A stretch of 64,000 nt of DNA from positions 2,140,243 to 2,204,242 of the forward strand of contig FJOG01000002.1 of the NCBI GenBank assembly GCA_900073065.1, written 5' to 3'. A program made the translations under genes and the position numbers. The stretch comes from Phialocephala subalpina (taxonomy: Eukaryota; Ascomycota; Leotiomycetes; Helotiales; Mollisiaceae). Of this stretch, positions 36,046 through 48,348 are shown piece by piece (positions within the stretch are counted from its first letter, which is position 1; the number at the start of each line of letters is the position of its first letter). A model generated the notes under the pieces. It was not told where the DNA came from and searched no databases. It saw only the letters and a program-made list of their open reading frames with translations.

Positions 36046-36225
36046 AGAAGCTCATGAACGTGACCGGTAGGTCCACCAGATATCATTGAAAGCAGAAACA
36101 GAATTTTTGGGCTACCGGGGGAAAGCAGAAGCTCATGATCGTCGGATGACCGACAGAGATCAGAGGTCCGCCAGATGGTATTGAAAAGGAAACATACTTT
36201 TGGGAGCATGGTGGACAGTAGAGAG
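36046..36225. repeat. Imperfect tandem duplication of about 81 bp
   Basis: Two diverged copies begin CAGAAGCTCATGA at about 36045 and 36126. Both continue with a GACCG...AGGTCC-CCAGAT-GTATTGAAA-type series and a TTTTTGGG/CTTTTGGGAG end. They lie downstream of the stop codon of the minus-strand gene ending at 36436, so in its probable 3' UTR. The rest of 35357-36435 shows no gene. Confidence 0.5.
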
Positions 36226-36435
36226 GAGTATGGTCTTCCGAAGAAAACGCTTTTACTATGGCGAGTTCGTCTATTCCTGTCGATAGGACGTCGAAGGATT
36301 CCATGCGCCTTAGGAGGATCGAGGGTCGAAAGATGAGAGGATGAAAGAAATAAGTCAAACAATATTCGTAAAAACAAGTAGGCGCTCCGAAGTATGAATG
36401 ATCGTAAGCTGGAGGGCCAAGGTATAGTCGAAGTC

Positions 36436-38654
36436 CTAACCACATTGCTCCCTGTAGTGGTCTGGGACAAGCTTCAAGCCTCCATATGGATCGTCGAAGG
36501 ATTCGCGCATAGATCTGATCGCAGCCTCAGCAGATCCAGAAGACTGAGTGTACCATGTTCTCTCCTGGCCGTTTGATAGACCTTGAGCAGCGCGCTGCTC
36601 CTCCTTCTGTTTTCGGATTCTCTCATTCGCAATGGCTCGAACCTCTTGAAATCTGTACATAAGAGTATCGACACAACCCAGAAGCTCTAGAATCTGCTCG
36701 ATGTCAAAGAACAGCTTTAAGATGACTGTATCGGCTTCGCAGAAGGTACGGAGAGCCATGTGGCTTGCAACTAGCTTCCAGGTATGCAGTGTTGCATTGA
36801 TCCGAACGATTTCGCCGGCCCTGTCACCATAGAATCGTAGATTTTGTTGGTTGACCGCAATGAGGTCTCGTTGTGTTGCCTGATCGTACATGAACTCGAT
36901 GACAGTAGGGCGACCCCTAGCCTTCCAACCATCGATCGTCTTCTTGATCGAATCGACATCCAAGCGTCCTTGACTGAACTGATTCATGAGGAAGCTGTTC
37001 GCAGTGTGAACCAGAAAGAACTCAACTTCCGCCAGGATTCTTGCTTGCTGCGGAGGTGCAAGGTTTGTTGGGAGGAATGAGATCTTCGCTGGATTGTCGG
37101 CGCTGTTTCGAGACCGACCAATTGGACTCAGATCAGCCTTTTCAGCCTGGAGATGTTGTTAGTCTACGATATAGCTAAGTTCAAAGAGCAGAAACTTACA
37201 ATATCAGCCAGCTTGGCTCTGAGCTTGTCCACCAGACCCTTCTTTTCCTTGGAATTATTAGAAGTCTTCTGGACTTGCGCAGATGCCTTCTGGGCTTGAC
37301 GGGCAGTACCTTGCGTCTCTAGAGGTGAACGTCCGAGCCAGCCATTCTCACCGAACATCTTCTTCATAGGTGAACGTGAACGCTTCTTTGGCGAACCCGG
37401 GGTCTTGGGGATATCAGCCTCAGCCTCATCGCGCTCGACAACATTACCCAAACCCTTTGTAGGAGATGCAGGTCTGTAACGGATCGGTGTAGAGGAGCTG
37501 AAACTGTTTTGCTCAATGGAAGGTGCCCTCAGAGGTGACCGAAGAGGAGATTCGGGACGGCATTCACCGAGATGGCGTTGGTTATGTTGATTGGGGAATT
37601 GTACACGGCGGGGAGAATCCGGAAATCGCCACTCATTTGGACGGACTGGAGGATATTGAGTGAAGGTTTTGGGGGTGCCATCTTCCTCGTAAGAGCGACC
37701 GCGTCGACCTTCTGGCTGAGGGGAACGCCCACGTCGAGTTGGGGAAACTGGATCAACAACTTCGCCATAACGAGATGCAATATCAGGGCCTGTCTGATAT
37801 TGCGCCTGGAAGCGAGCTGGGTGCGATACGGCCGGAGACGATTCACTTCTTGGCATACCGCGCTTGTCTGACTTAGCAGGTCTCATCGGAGTAAACTGTT
37901 GACCGGTTGACATTGAATTGCCCGTAGAGGGAGACTTCTTCAAGTAGAAGGATTCGGGATTTTGCTCCAACTCAGATTCATGGGGGTGTGGGATAAAGTC
38001 GGTAAACGTTGTCATGTGGGTCTGATGACGAGCTGGCATTGGAGTGTCAGGCTCGAATTGATAGGGGTTCACGGCTGTCTTGATTTTACCAAGTCTGATT
38101 TGATTTAGCAACTATTCAAGCAATTTTGGAAAGATAACTTACGCGTCCAGATTACCTCTGATGCCATTGGCACTGGGTGCGGGAGCTGAGGTGTTCATGG
38201 CTGGTGGATCAAAAGGAACGAAATTTCCAATGATACCAGAAGAGCCGGAGACGTATTGACCTGAGTAATTTGAGAGGACCGATCCTGTAGTATTGACTGG
38301 TACAGAATGCCCGGTAGACGGGTCAGTGAGGCTATTGATCGAGCGGATGGACTGCGCTGGTGCTGCGGCAAAAGTCGCGTTGCTGCGCTTGCGACTACGA
38401 GTATGAACTTTGTCGCGATCGACGTAATCGAAAGTCTCAGCAATTGGCCTCCCAAAACCGTCGTCAACCAGGTCGGACTTGCGCATAGATGAAGTTCGAG
38501 GAGGGAAGGTTGGAGCTTCCTTGTAGGGGTTGTTCTCGCCAAGCTGCTGTTGACTCTGTGCGACTCGAACCTGGCCTGACTGCTTGTAGATACGTAAAGG
38601 TGGGGGGGATGGCGAATCGTAAAAGGAAGCAAGATCTCGCTGATCTGAAGCCAT
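36436..38654 (-). CDS. Protein of unknown function, disordered N-terminus and helical C-terminus
   Basis: Predicted 705 residues from ATG 38654. The exons are 38654-38143, 38094-37200 and 37146-36436, with introns 38095-38142 and 37147-37199 that have good GTAAGT donors and CAG acceptors. The first 450 or so residues are Pro/Ser/Arg-rich and disordered, with RRGRSPQPEGRRGRS, many SP/TP sites and the segment SRSPMKKMFGENGWLGRSP. A Lys-rich coiled-coil stretch (KEKKGLVDKLRAKLADI) follows. The last 230 residues are helical (IKKTIDGWKARGRPTVIEFMY, FFDIEQILELLGCVDTL) and look like a conserved domain. I do not recognise the family. The SP/TP density would fit phosphorylation by a Pro-directed kinase, which is inference. 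Both frame and splice sites look intact. Confidence 0.8.
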
Positions 38655-38787
38655 CTTGCAATTGACCTTTGGAACGGTCCAGCAAATTGTAGTTTTCTCG
38701 TAACCATTGACATGGACCGTAGTATGTGGACGTTAGGGCTGTAATCTTTGCTCCGAGTCGGCAAGCAAATTTCGTCAGAAGCCCCCG

Positions 38788-41700
38788 TCAAAATTGGCTA
38801 TGTTTTGCCGGTGCTGATTCTGCGACCGATAGACGCGAGAAAAGTCCGGAAATCCCTCTACCGAGCTTCGGCTCCGATACTAGTAGCGTTCTGTGAGAGT
38901 CGCCTTGAAGTCCAGCGTTGGCATGAGTAGAGTCGCTTTGCCGAGATTCGGGCATATCATCCGAGTCAGGAGACACAGGGATAACCAACGATATAGGGCT
39001 GTCCTTTTCCTTTTCCTCATCCATGGGTTCATTTGGGAGTAATCCAACATGTGGTATATCGTAAGTCTCGTCAAATTCCTTTGGGGAGAGGGGTTTGGCC
39101 ATCGAATTGACGCTTCCGTTCCTGACTAACTCATTGCTAGCAGCTGCCGCCACATCTCGAAGACCAATTTGCTGTGATCCAGAGGCAATTGCATCGTCTA
39201 GGCCGGCCGAGGGAGACACGAGATCGTCCATTGGTTTGGGGTGTGAGCTTTGGACAGCTGCCGTGCTTCGTGGAGCGCACCGGGGTGATGTAGGCGGGAT
39301 GGCATCAGACAAATCATCGAAATCAGGTGGACGCACAACGCTGACTACAGGTCTGGAGCGTCTATCTGGCGTGACTCCGCAACTGACAGTAACAACAACG
39401 GTTCGTGGAACCTGTCCCTGTGGTCCAGGAGGAGTTGAATCGTTGACTTCTTTGCCCTCTCTGGGTGGTGCAGAACCAGCTACCGGTCTCGAGCCAATGC
39501 AACCCATACTTTCGAAAGACGTAGGATTCGAAGTCTTTCTTGTGGATCCTTTCAATATCTTGTGATCGAAGGCTAGAGAAGGAATTGGGGGACGATTGGC
39601 GATTTTGGGAAAGCTCTGACTGACAGGTGCCGTGATTTTGGTTTCGAGGCAAGTCTCCTGGTCTGCAGACTTGTTGAAGTCGATAAGTTGCCAGTAAACA
39701 ATGGCGTTTCTCGCTTTCGAGGAATTGCGTTAATCGAGGGGCTTCGAAGACTCGCCGAGCGACCACGAATGCCTGACAGAGCAAACTGTTCTTGGTTAAA
39801 CACAAGTGCGAGCTCAGACATAGCTGGTCTCTTCGAGCTATCAGGTGGGTAGCATTTAATTTCAGGGACCTTGGCAGTATGTGTAGTCTGTGGCCGTGTC
39901 GAACCCCCACCATCTCTCTCACTGAACGATGCATTGCTGTTTGATACGGTTGGTGAATAAGGGAACACCAGGTCCTTTTTGCTGTGGGTTCGTTCTGATT
40001 TGGTGTTTTTCTTGGCTATTTTAGACTCCTTTGTCGTCTTGGCATTAGATGGTGGGGCATATCTCGTCCTGGGGAGCATAAAGAGGTCTTCTTCTTCCTT
40101 TGGTAACAGTGGTCGTTCCTCTGTACCCTCTGCAAAATATTCCATCTTTTGTGCCTCAAACATCCCATTCTGTGATCCATCAGTCGCAGGGTGAGACTGT
40201 GCCAAATGCCAGTCTTCTACAGAGCCCACACTACTGTCGTGCTCTCCACTGTGGAGGCTGATAGCCAGGTCGACAGCTAAGTATTCTGTACTTTCCGGAC
40301 CCCAAATGCCGACCTCGAGATCCCTTGTGGTACTTCTGTCTCGACTACTACCGGATAAAGTCTCATTAGATAGCTGACCCCAGCTTCCCACAGGCCGATC
40401 ATCACGGCTTGGACCCCAGTTGAAGTCCAACCCGGTATCGAAAACAGCGATGATTCCATGGGTAGTGGATCATTGCAATCCTCCACTTACCGAAAGAACA
40501 GTTTTTGTCTCCATGTACCGCTTAAAGATTTTCCCTCTATTTGAAGATCTTCGATTTCAATCTTGGCGTGAGCCCAGAACCTTTGAACGTTCCTTCTACA
40601 TCCTCCGTCAGGGTGTGCTGACGGACGTTCAGGATCTCCAGTGGCAATGCTTCCCCTCGAGGCACAAGATGATACTTCCTCGCAAGGTTTACGTTCGGAA
40701 TCTCAACTTCGGATGGCCAATGCATTTCTTGTAAGTGGCGTTGAAAATCGAAACCTTTTGCTTTTTCGGCCTGAAACATTCCCTTTGAGAATTTTTTGAA
40801 GTTCAGTTCACTTTCCAGCTCACTTGCTTCCGCTTCTTCATGGCTATGAATGTCTGCAGCATTTGAGTGAAACAACTTTTGAAGGCGTCTCCGAAGGGCT
40901 GCCCAAAAAGGGCGGACAAATGGCACACGCTCTTCCGCGTTTTGCTCCTGTGTCTTGGGTTTTGCATTCGGGTTCGAATCCGCGTCGTCCTTCAAGGTCT
41001 CCTCGGCAAGTGCTTTTGTTATATCTGAGAAATTCTCGTCCTTAGATGGTGGATTGACGAATTTCATGCTTGTGATTCTTCCGCCGGTGCCAAAATGCGG
41101 GTCTCTTGACTTCTGCTCAAATTCTTCTTGAGTGAAAGCCAGCCATTATATCAGCATACTTCGTTCGGCTAAGAATGAAAAGGCATGCGGTCCGAATGGG
41201 TTGATGATCGTTGGTTTCTGGGAAACGGCGTACCTGAGTAGATACTTGGCCTTGCTCCCTTCTTGGACTTTTATACCCTGCGCTCGATATCCCAGGACAT
41301 TTCACTGCGCGTAGTACTTTCGAGTGCATAGTGGATTGTTTGCTCTTCGGCGACTGGTGCAACAGGCCCTGGGACGATAGAAGCGGAATTGAGAGCGGTG
41401 GCTGTCCTGGAATTCTCTACAGCTGCCCCCTCAGGAGCCAGGGCTGATGCGTCAGAATTCCCGATTCCATCGTTCGCTGAAGGCAGTGATAGCCTAGTTT
41501 TCTTCGTGGCTATTACAGGACGTAGGATTGTTCTGGCGGAAGGCGTGTGCGGAGTATGTAAATCCTCCTGGGGGAAAGTATCAGCGAGCCGTCAAACGCA
41601 GTCGTTCAAGGAGAGGAAGGGCAAGAAAAATCTGGCAATGGAATGAACATCCCGCCAGTGCCTATGGTACTCACATGGCGATGCCGGAATGCATGTTTCC

Positions 41701-41992
41701 ACCGTTGGAAGATGGCCTCTGGCCACGGGGGAAAGCCATCTAACAGGATCAACTCTTCCAACACCCCAGTTGCCAAATGTCCATTCTCGTCTCCAAATCG
41801 GATCACCAGCTCTTTGTGCATAAAACTTGAGACCATCCTGGTAGTTGTAGTTTCGAGGCACCCAGTCTAGGGTGCGAACAATGAAGGCCCGACATTCAGT
41901 AGAGCGAGTCAGAAGGCAATTCTCAGAGGTTTTGAGGAATGCAAACTTACTGTCTTCGTCCCAATCACCTTGCTCGGGCTGGCTGGGGGCAT
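38788..41992 (-). pseudogene. Unknown gene with several frame breaks (disrupted or mis-modelled)
   Basis: The start is well supported: ATG 41992 (MPPASPSKVIGTKT), intron 41867-41950, then TTTTRMVSSFMHKELVIRFG and FPPWPEAIFQRWKHAFRHRH, intron 41568-41674, then EDLHTPHTPSARTIL and an Ala/Thr-rich stretch to EMSWDIERR. After that no single set of normal introns keeps the frame. Around 41.15-41.29 kb protein-like sequence (GIKVQEGSKAKYLLRYAVSQ) lies in a different frame, with a TAA before WLAFTQEEFEQ. It shifts again near 40.56 kb (VEGT to VQRFWAHAKIEIEDLQIEG) and near 39.70 kb (to YWQLIDFNKSADQETCLET). The last open part, KGSTRKTSNPTSFESMG onward, ends at 38788. No family is recognised. Either the gene is decaying or it has introns or assembly indels I cannot resolve. 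Confidence 0.5.
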
Positions 41993-43608
41993 TCATCGCA
42001 CCTCAAAGAGGTGCTTCGCTTTTTAGGAACGAGGATAGGATTTTGTGTTTTTGCAGATCGTTCGATGTGGCGGAGAGATTCTGTCATAGAAGACTCCTCT
42101 GAGATCGCCTAAAGAGGTAACATAGACGAGTTGCCCGCTCTCACAAATTATAGCCTCGTCTAATATCGGGCGGAGGAACATCTATAAGGCCGACTATCAG
42201 AGACAGTGCTCGATAAGACCAGAGCAACTGAATTGCAAGACAGAGCGGCATCTTCTTGAGTCTCAAAACTAGACGGATCAACTCTAAATACTTCAAAGGT
42301 ATAGAGTCAAAGCTAGTGGTCAATAAGTAAGCAAGCGGGTGGGAAAGCAGGTAGCCAAGCAAAATGGCAAAAAGAATACAAGTTTACAGCAGCCTTATCA
42401 AGAGGTGGAGTAGCAGAACCATACTTCTGGTGTTGCCCTGTCTGGCAGCGCTTTACTTTTGAACATGCTGTCGCATATGCAAGCCTCCTTCAATGAAGAA
42501 GGGCAGAGATTTACGGTGATCTTTGTCTACACAATAAAGTGTTTTAACCCGTGCCTGGTCAGACTAGAGCTGGGTCAGAGCTATATAGCTGCATATCTTA
42601 TGGCTGCCATGATGTTCAGCTCGGTACCCTCTCGGGTCAACAAGCCTAGAAGATCTACAATTTGAGGAATATGAACCTGTGTTTGTCTAAGTATATTCTT
42701 CTGGTCAAGTCTGATGGAAGGATGTACTTGAAAGGAAACAGCCAGCTCTTCAAAGTTGCGGAGCCAAAGTTGACGGAGCCTAGACTTTTGAAAGGCCGAC
42801 CTCTGAGGCAGCTTGGACTTGAGACTCGCACGTCGAGAAGCATAATGAGCTCCAAGTTGATAGCTAACCTATTAATTACATCTTCTTCTGCGTGCCCATC
42901 GAGGTGGTTGACAGCGTAGTATGTTTTATGAGATGTTATACTTCTGGGAAATGGCGGCGCTGGATGCTGCATTGTAGACATCATCGAATTAGGTGAAATT
43001 ACTTCTATCTGGTACTACAAGTATGGTCAAGGTTGTGTCGATGTCTGTGTTCTTGTCAAAGTCGTGATGCATCATGATGAGTTCGTGAATATTTGAAGTG
43101 ACGTTAGAAATTTTCGGTGAGCGAGACGTACCAAGATGCTGCATGTGGACGCTGAAAGTGGGTGGACGGAAATGAATGCCTCAGGTTTTAGGATTCTTTT
43201 AGGTTTCCCGACTTTTGAGCCGACTTCTATTCGCATGGGCTCCACCGTGATGTGACTGGCTGCTGCATGACCTTCCCCCGCAAAGACCAGGTCCCGCGTC
43301 AGACAGCCGCTCTCCCAAAGGCGACATTTCCACGATTCTAGCAGTCCAGCTAGAACCATGCCCAAACGCGATAAGATGAAGAGGTTTGACACCGATTCAT
43401 TTGCCGTCGAGGACCCCGAACCCCCGACGTGATTATTTTCTTCAGTACTTAAGGACTGAACATCTCCCAAGCTTATCTCTGTGTAATCTTTGCTTCCAAG
43501 CATATTTTGTTTGCCAAACTTCATCCTCAGTGGGCTTTGCGTCATTGTTCACCTTGATTTACTCATACACTTCTTATTCCTCTATTGTATATACCTCAGC
43601 TACCAACC
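41993..43608. other. Intergenic, no gene recognised
   Basis: A leftward frame at 43072-43545 is open for 157 codons, but its sequence has no domain features and lies in the promoter region of the flavoprotein gene. No RNA gene or repeat seen. Confidence 0.5.
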
Positions 43609-45649
43609 ATGGACGAGAGCATGGTCCCTACAGAGCGTGTTGGCAATACTGGAGATTCTTCGACCAAGTATGACATTGTAATCATTGGTGCTGGGCCTGT
43701 GGGACTTCTACTGTCTACTTGCCTGGCGCGATGGGGTTACAAGATCAAGCACATCGACAACCGCCCCGAACCGACAAAGACTGGCCGTGCAGATGGAATT
43801 CAACCTCGCTCCTTGGACCTCTTACGGAACATGGGCCTCAAACCTGCTATCATGGCCCATGAGCCTGCGAAAGTCTACGAAGTCGCCTTTTGGGATCCCA
43901 GCTCGAAAGCAGCAGGCATTCATCGGACGGGGACATGGGCCAGTTGCCCAAGTTTCATTGATGCGAGATATCCATTTACTACGCTTCTCCACCAAGGTCT
44001 GATTGAACGGGCATTCATCTCGGATTTGGAGAAGAATGGGGTCAGTATCCAGCGGCCGTGGACAATCAAGGGTTTCAAAACAGATGAGAAGGCGGATCCT
44101 GAATACCCTGTCGAAGTAAATTTGGAGCATGTTGATGGGAAGGAGAAGGAGACAGTCAAAGCAAAGTATTTGTTCAGCGGCGAGGGAGCAAGGTCGTTTG
44201 TTCGCGATCAGCTAAAGATTGGTATCAAGCACAAAGATCCAATTGCTTACGTTTGGGGTGTCATGGATGGTGTGGTCAAGACCGACTTTCCAGATATCAA
44301 GGTATGTTGTGCCAGATCAGAGCCGTTTGCACTTACTAACGTCATCTCACAGATGAAATGCACGATACATTCAGACAATGGCTCCATCATGGTCATACCG
44401 CGTGAAAACGATATGGTCCGCTTGTACATTCAGATTGCGTCGTCTACGGACAAAGATTGGAATCCTCGGAAGACGGCGACAGAAGAGGAGGTGCAAAATT
44501 CTGCGAAGCGAATTCTGCAGCCCTACAACATCGAGTGGGAGCGAGTTGAGTGGTATTCTGTTTACCCCATTGGACAGGGAATCGCGGATAAATACACCCT
44601 TGACCACAGGGTCTTCATGGGTGGAGATGCCTGTCATACTCACAGTGTAAGTCATCTGCAGCTGCTGTCTGAACCTTACTGATACCTTGTAGCCCAAGGC
44701 TGGACAAGGAATGAATACTGCATTCCTAGACGCCTTGAATCTCGCATGGAAAATACATCACGTCGAGGCTGGTTTTGCTGATCGTTCTCTTCTCGAGTCC
44801 TACGAATCAGAACGGAAACTCATTGCCGAGAACTTGTTGAACTTCGATGCGAAGTACGCCGCTCTGTTTTCTCAAAAGGCACCTGCAGCCAAGGATGTTG
44901 CTGCTGCTTCAGAGCAGAAGGGTGGTGATGCGGAGGAGAATCAGTTCATCAAGACGTTTAAGGAGTCTTGCGAGTTCACCAGTGGCTACGGAGTGGCCTA
45001 CGACCCAAACTCCTTGAACTGGTCGCCGTCACATCCAGCAACTTCTTCCGTCATCAACCCCAAGGGACACAAGCTTCGCACAGGTCGAATTCTCATCAAC
45101 TCGAATGTCACACGAGTTGTTGACGCCAATGTGGTTCATCTTGAGCAAGAAATCCCTGTCAACGGCTCTTTCAGGGTCTATGTCTTCGCTGGCAAGCCCT
45201 CAGTCACAAGTCAAGCACTCAAAGACTTCGCTCAGAATCTGAACAAGAAGGCCTCGTTCTTCTCTTCATACTTACGAACTGATATCGAATCCGTTTCGCA
45301 TCACGAACGCCACAATCCCCACAGTCACTTCTTCACCTTCTGCACTGTGTTTGCAAGCAAGCGAAGCGACATCGAGATCTCAAGGGATGTCCCAGAGGTC
45401 TTAGCGAGATACAGAGACCACGTGTATGCAGACGACATTTGGGACCAACGTGTTCCTGATGCTCAGGCTGCAGCGCACGCAAAGATGGGTCTGGATCAAG
45501 AGAAGGGTGGAGTTATTGTTGTCAGACCTGATGGTTATGTTGGTATTGTTACCGCTTTGGTTGAGGGGAGTGGTACAGTGGATGCATTGAACGAGTACTT
45601 TGCAGCATTTTGTACGAAACGATTGGGTGAGCCACGAGCGCAGTTATAG
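43609..45649 (+). CDS. FAD-dependent aromatic hydroxylase, phenol 2-monooxygenase type
   Basis: Predicted 647 residues. Group A flavoprotein monooxygenases of this type hydroxylate phenols ortho to the OH group using NADPH and O2. The Rossmann FAD motif [19 protein letters not shown] lies near residue 25. [18 protein letters not shown] follows, and the second FAD motif is [19 protein letters not shown], split by intron 44647-44692. The C-terminal 200 residues form the thioredoxin-like phenol-hydroxylase domain ([16 protein letters not shown] near the end). The other intron is 44302-44352. The start is the ATG at 43609. It stands alone, without a cluster; the nearest genes are housekeeping. 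Its substrate cannot be told from sequence, and a role in catabolism of plant phenolics or in secondary metabolism is inference. The frame is intact. Confidence 0.92.
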
Positions 45650-46135
45650 ATGAGCATTTTCTGGTTTTCATACTGTAGCATTCTTAGCATTCTTAGCATT
45701 CGTATATAAGTACAATGATCCAAAAGCACTTGGTAATTACATTGGAAGTCGATTTGTAGAGGAATTTTTGAAAATTGGTGAAATCTATGTTCCGTGAACG
45801 ATCGCAGTGAGCAGAAACTTTGTTAGAAGAGGCGAAAAATGAAAAATTTGAGAATATTGATGAGAATATTTATTTCACGGTTAAGCCGCGATCCAGATCC
45901 GTACAATTGCAGGCCAGCCGCGAAGTGGGTCATCGCCAGCTAATCACCGCAAGCTACGACAAACCTTAAATTCTGACTTCCTAGCCCGCCTCTTTGAGAT
46001 CGCGCCGCAATCGTCAACTCAAAAGACTCTTTCAACACCAAGAATCACCATCGCAAACCCGAGATTCTCCTACCGCAAACTATCGATGTTGAACACACCC
46101 ATTCATCTGCAGCTCTTGGTCCAAAAAACCTCGAG

Positions 46136-47849
46136 ATGACCAGCTTGAAGCGAAAAGCTGAAGAGCAGTTGACGCGCTCGACTGCGGAAGAGGTAACGAG
46201 ATCACCTCGGAACAATCTAGGGAGAGCGATACTGACACGTCAATTAGCCCACCCAAGAAACCGATAACATGCACTGGCACCAGGCGACGGTGTCTGCAGT
46301 TCGCAATATACCTTACAACTTCTACCACCTCATTCGAAGCGGTTTAAGCTACATCTTTTCGCCTTCGCCCTCTTCCAAAATGGTTCACGAGAGCGCTGGT
46401 GGTCAGTGGCAGATCTACGAAGCAGGTCTTGAGGCTAATATAACAAAAGCGAGTCCAGAAGACAATGTCCTGCCGATATATGAGAGCGCGACATACCCAA
46501 CGACCGAAAAGCGCGCGCGGCGGCACAATCCCACAAGATCTAAGTCGGTGGTTGACAAAAGTCGGAAGGGAGGGCGAGGGAGAATAGACGTCACAAGATT
46601 CAAAGATGTAGAAGAGGCGCGCAAGGGTATTGACAAATTCTGGGCCCCCCCAGCATTTGGTTCTTCGAAGCCAAAGGGCAGCTCGACCAGACCACTGCCC
46701 TCTACAGAATCCTCTCCAGAACCCGAGCAATCGCATAGGGAGAGAAGATACTCCGACCCATCGCCTTCCCCAGCAGCATCGACAAGTTCGTCAGCATCAC
46801 CGGACTATGCATCGCATCAACGCGGGTTTGCGTCGAAAAGCTCTATGGGCCGAGCCCCGGCTACGCCAGAGTCATTACCACGGACTGATGTCCAACCAAA
46901 GAAGGGAGGCTTAGAGGATCGATTAAAGAGCTTGTTCCTCGACGAGGATGAACCAGGATTGAGACCTTCAGATTCGAAAGAGAAAGAGCGCGAGAGAGCG
47001 CGAGAAGAACGACGAAAGGAGCAAGAGAGAGCTGCCATACAGGCTAGGAAGGATCGCCGATTAAATCGACAGTATCCGTTGAAGGCATTGATTGAGCCTT
47101 TGGATGCGAGATGGGATGCCCGGGTTAGGCAAGCACAGTCCAGGAGCGGCCACGAAACTATCACGACGTCTCTCGAGGGCACAGAGCTTCGCTTGAAGGA
47201 CTTCAATACTTTACTAGCCCATCGATCCTGGCTTAACGACGAAATCATAAACACCTACATTGAATGGGTCGTGGCTGCAGCTAATGGAGCTGCGGCAGAG
47301 GAGGCAAAAGCCTTCGGGGAGAAGCCCAGCACTGTGCCCAAGTTTATTGCGCACAACAGCTTCTTCTACACAAATTTGAGAAACAAAGGCCCTTCCAGCA
47401 CGGACAGACTCATGAAGAGAAAAAAGGCGCCTGGTGCTTCGCTGATGGAAGTGGATTCGGTCTTTGTTCCGATATGTCAAGGTTCTCATTGGACCATTGG
47501 AGTTGTTCGTCCGATCGCCAAAACGATTGAGTACTTCGACTCTATGGGAGGATCTCCAGCGGAATTTATCCGTCAGATGCGGGGTTGGTTGAAGCACCAG
47601 CTCGGCTCAAAATACAAAGAAGAGGAATGGACGACGCCAAGGACAGCGTGTGCGATCCAGACGAACGGTTATGATTGTGGAGTATTTGTCTGTACTAATG
47701 CTTTCTGCGTTGCTTTGGGGATTGATACTTCCTGTTACGAAGAACGGGATATGACGCAGCAGAGGAGGTGTATTGCTGCTGTTCTTCTCAATCGGGGTTT
47801 TACGAAGGACTTCGAATGGGGCAAAGGAGGTTTGCTACCGGCAGCATAG
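46136..47849 (+). CDS. ulp1: Ulp1-type SUMO protease
   Basis: Predicted 552 residues. A C48 cysteine protease that matures SUMO and removes it from targets, typically at nuclear pores. The first exon is only 19 codons (MTSLKRKAEEQLTRSTAEE), joined by intron 46193-46247. The N-terminal half is disordered and basic, with a strongly charged helix (KEKERERAREERRKEQERAA) before the catalytic domain. The catalytic domain has LRLKDFNTLLAHRSWLNDEI, GSHWTIGVVRP (His near residue 433), EYFDSMGG (Asp near 450), and QTNGYDCGVFVC (Gln for the oxyanion hole, Cys near 496). All catalytic residues are present. Which of the two fungal Ulp types this is (Ulp1 or Ulp2) is judged from domain order, with the protease at the C-terminus, so Ulp1. 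Confidence 0.93.
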
Positions 47850-48348
47850 GGAGGATTTGCATTTATGGCGTTTTGGGAGGCGACTGCACAAACACAAAGA
47901 TACCCACTGTTTACAAGGCGTGCATAGGGGCGTGCATAGGGGGCGCATGATTCATCAACTGGTTCTGGGTCATTCATGGGGACCAAGGAGAGGGCGTTTT
48001 GTATGAGTTCAGAATTAAAATGAACGTGACATTCACAGCTATTTCCACGTACTAATTATTGGTAAAGTTTCTAAAACGCAATTGACTTTCTTGCATCCTT
48101 TTCCTAGGCTCCATGGGGCAGGACTTTTAGTTTATCCCGCGGCTAAACCTGTCAACTACACGCGAGTGTGGGGGCGATCTGCAGAACAGGCAAGCTCGTG
48201 TGGAGGCCGGAGCTTCTGTTGTACTTGTGCAACTTGGACATCGACTCACAGAACCTCAGTTACAGAAATCGTTTACATGCATGATCGTGCGACCGTTTCA
48301 TGCTTCAACAATTCGAACCGCATGATTGCTAAATTGCCATAAGTGGCC

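Noticed and set aside
35985..36470. Leftward frame of 161 codons
   Set aside because: It covers the duplicated 3' UTR segment and overlaps the stop of the real gene; no domain features.
40970..40985. GGGTTCGAATCC, perfect T-loop consensus
   Set aside because: Lies inside protein-like sequence of the minus-strand gene, and the T-stem does not pair.
43072..43545. Leftward frame of 157 codons before the flavoprotein gene
   Set aside because: No family features; sits in a promoter region; no supporting splice signals.
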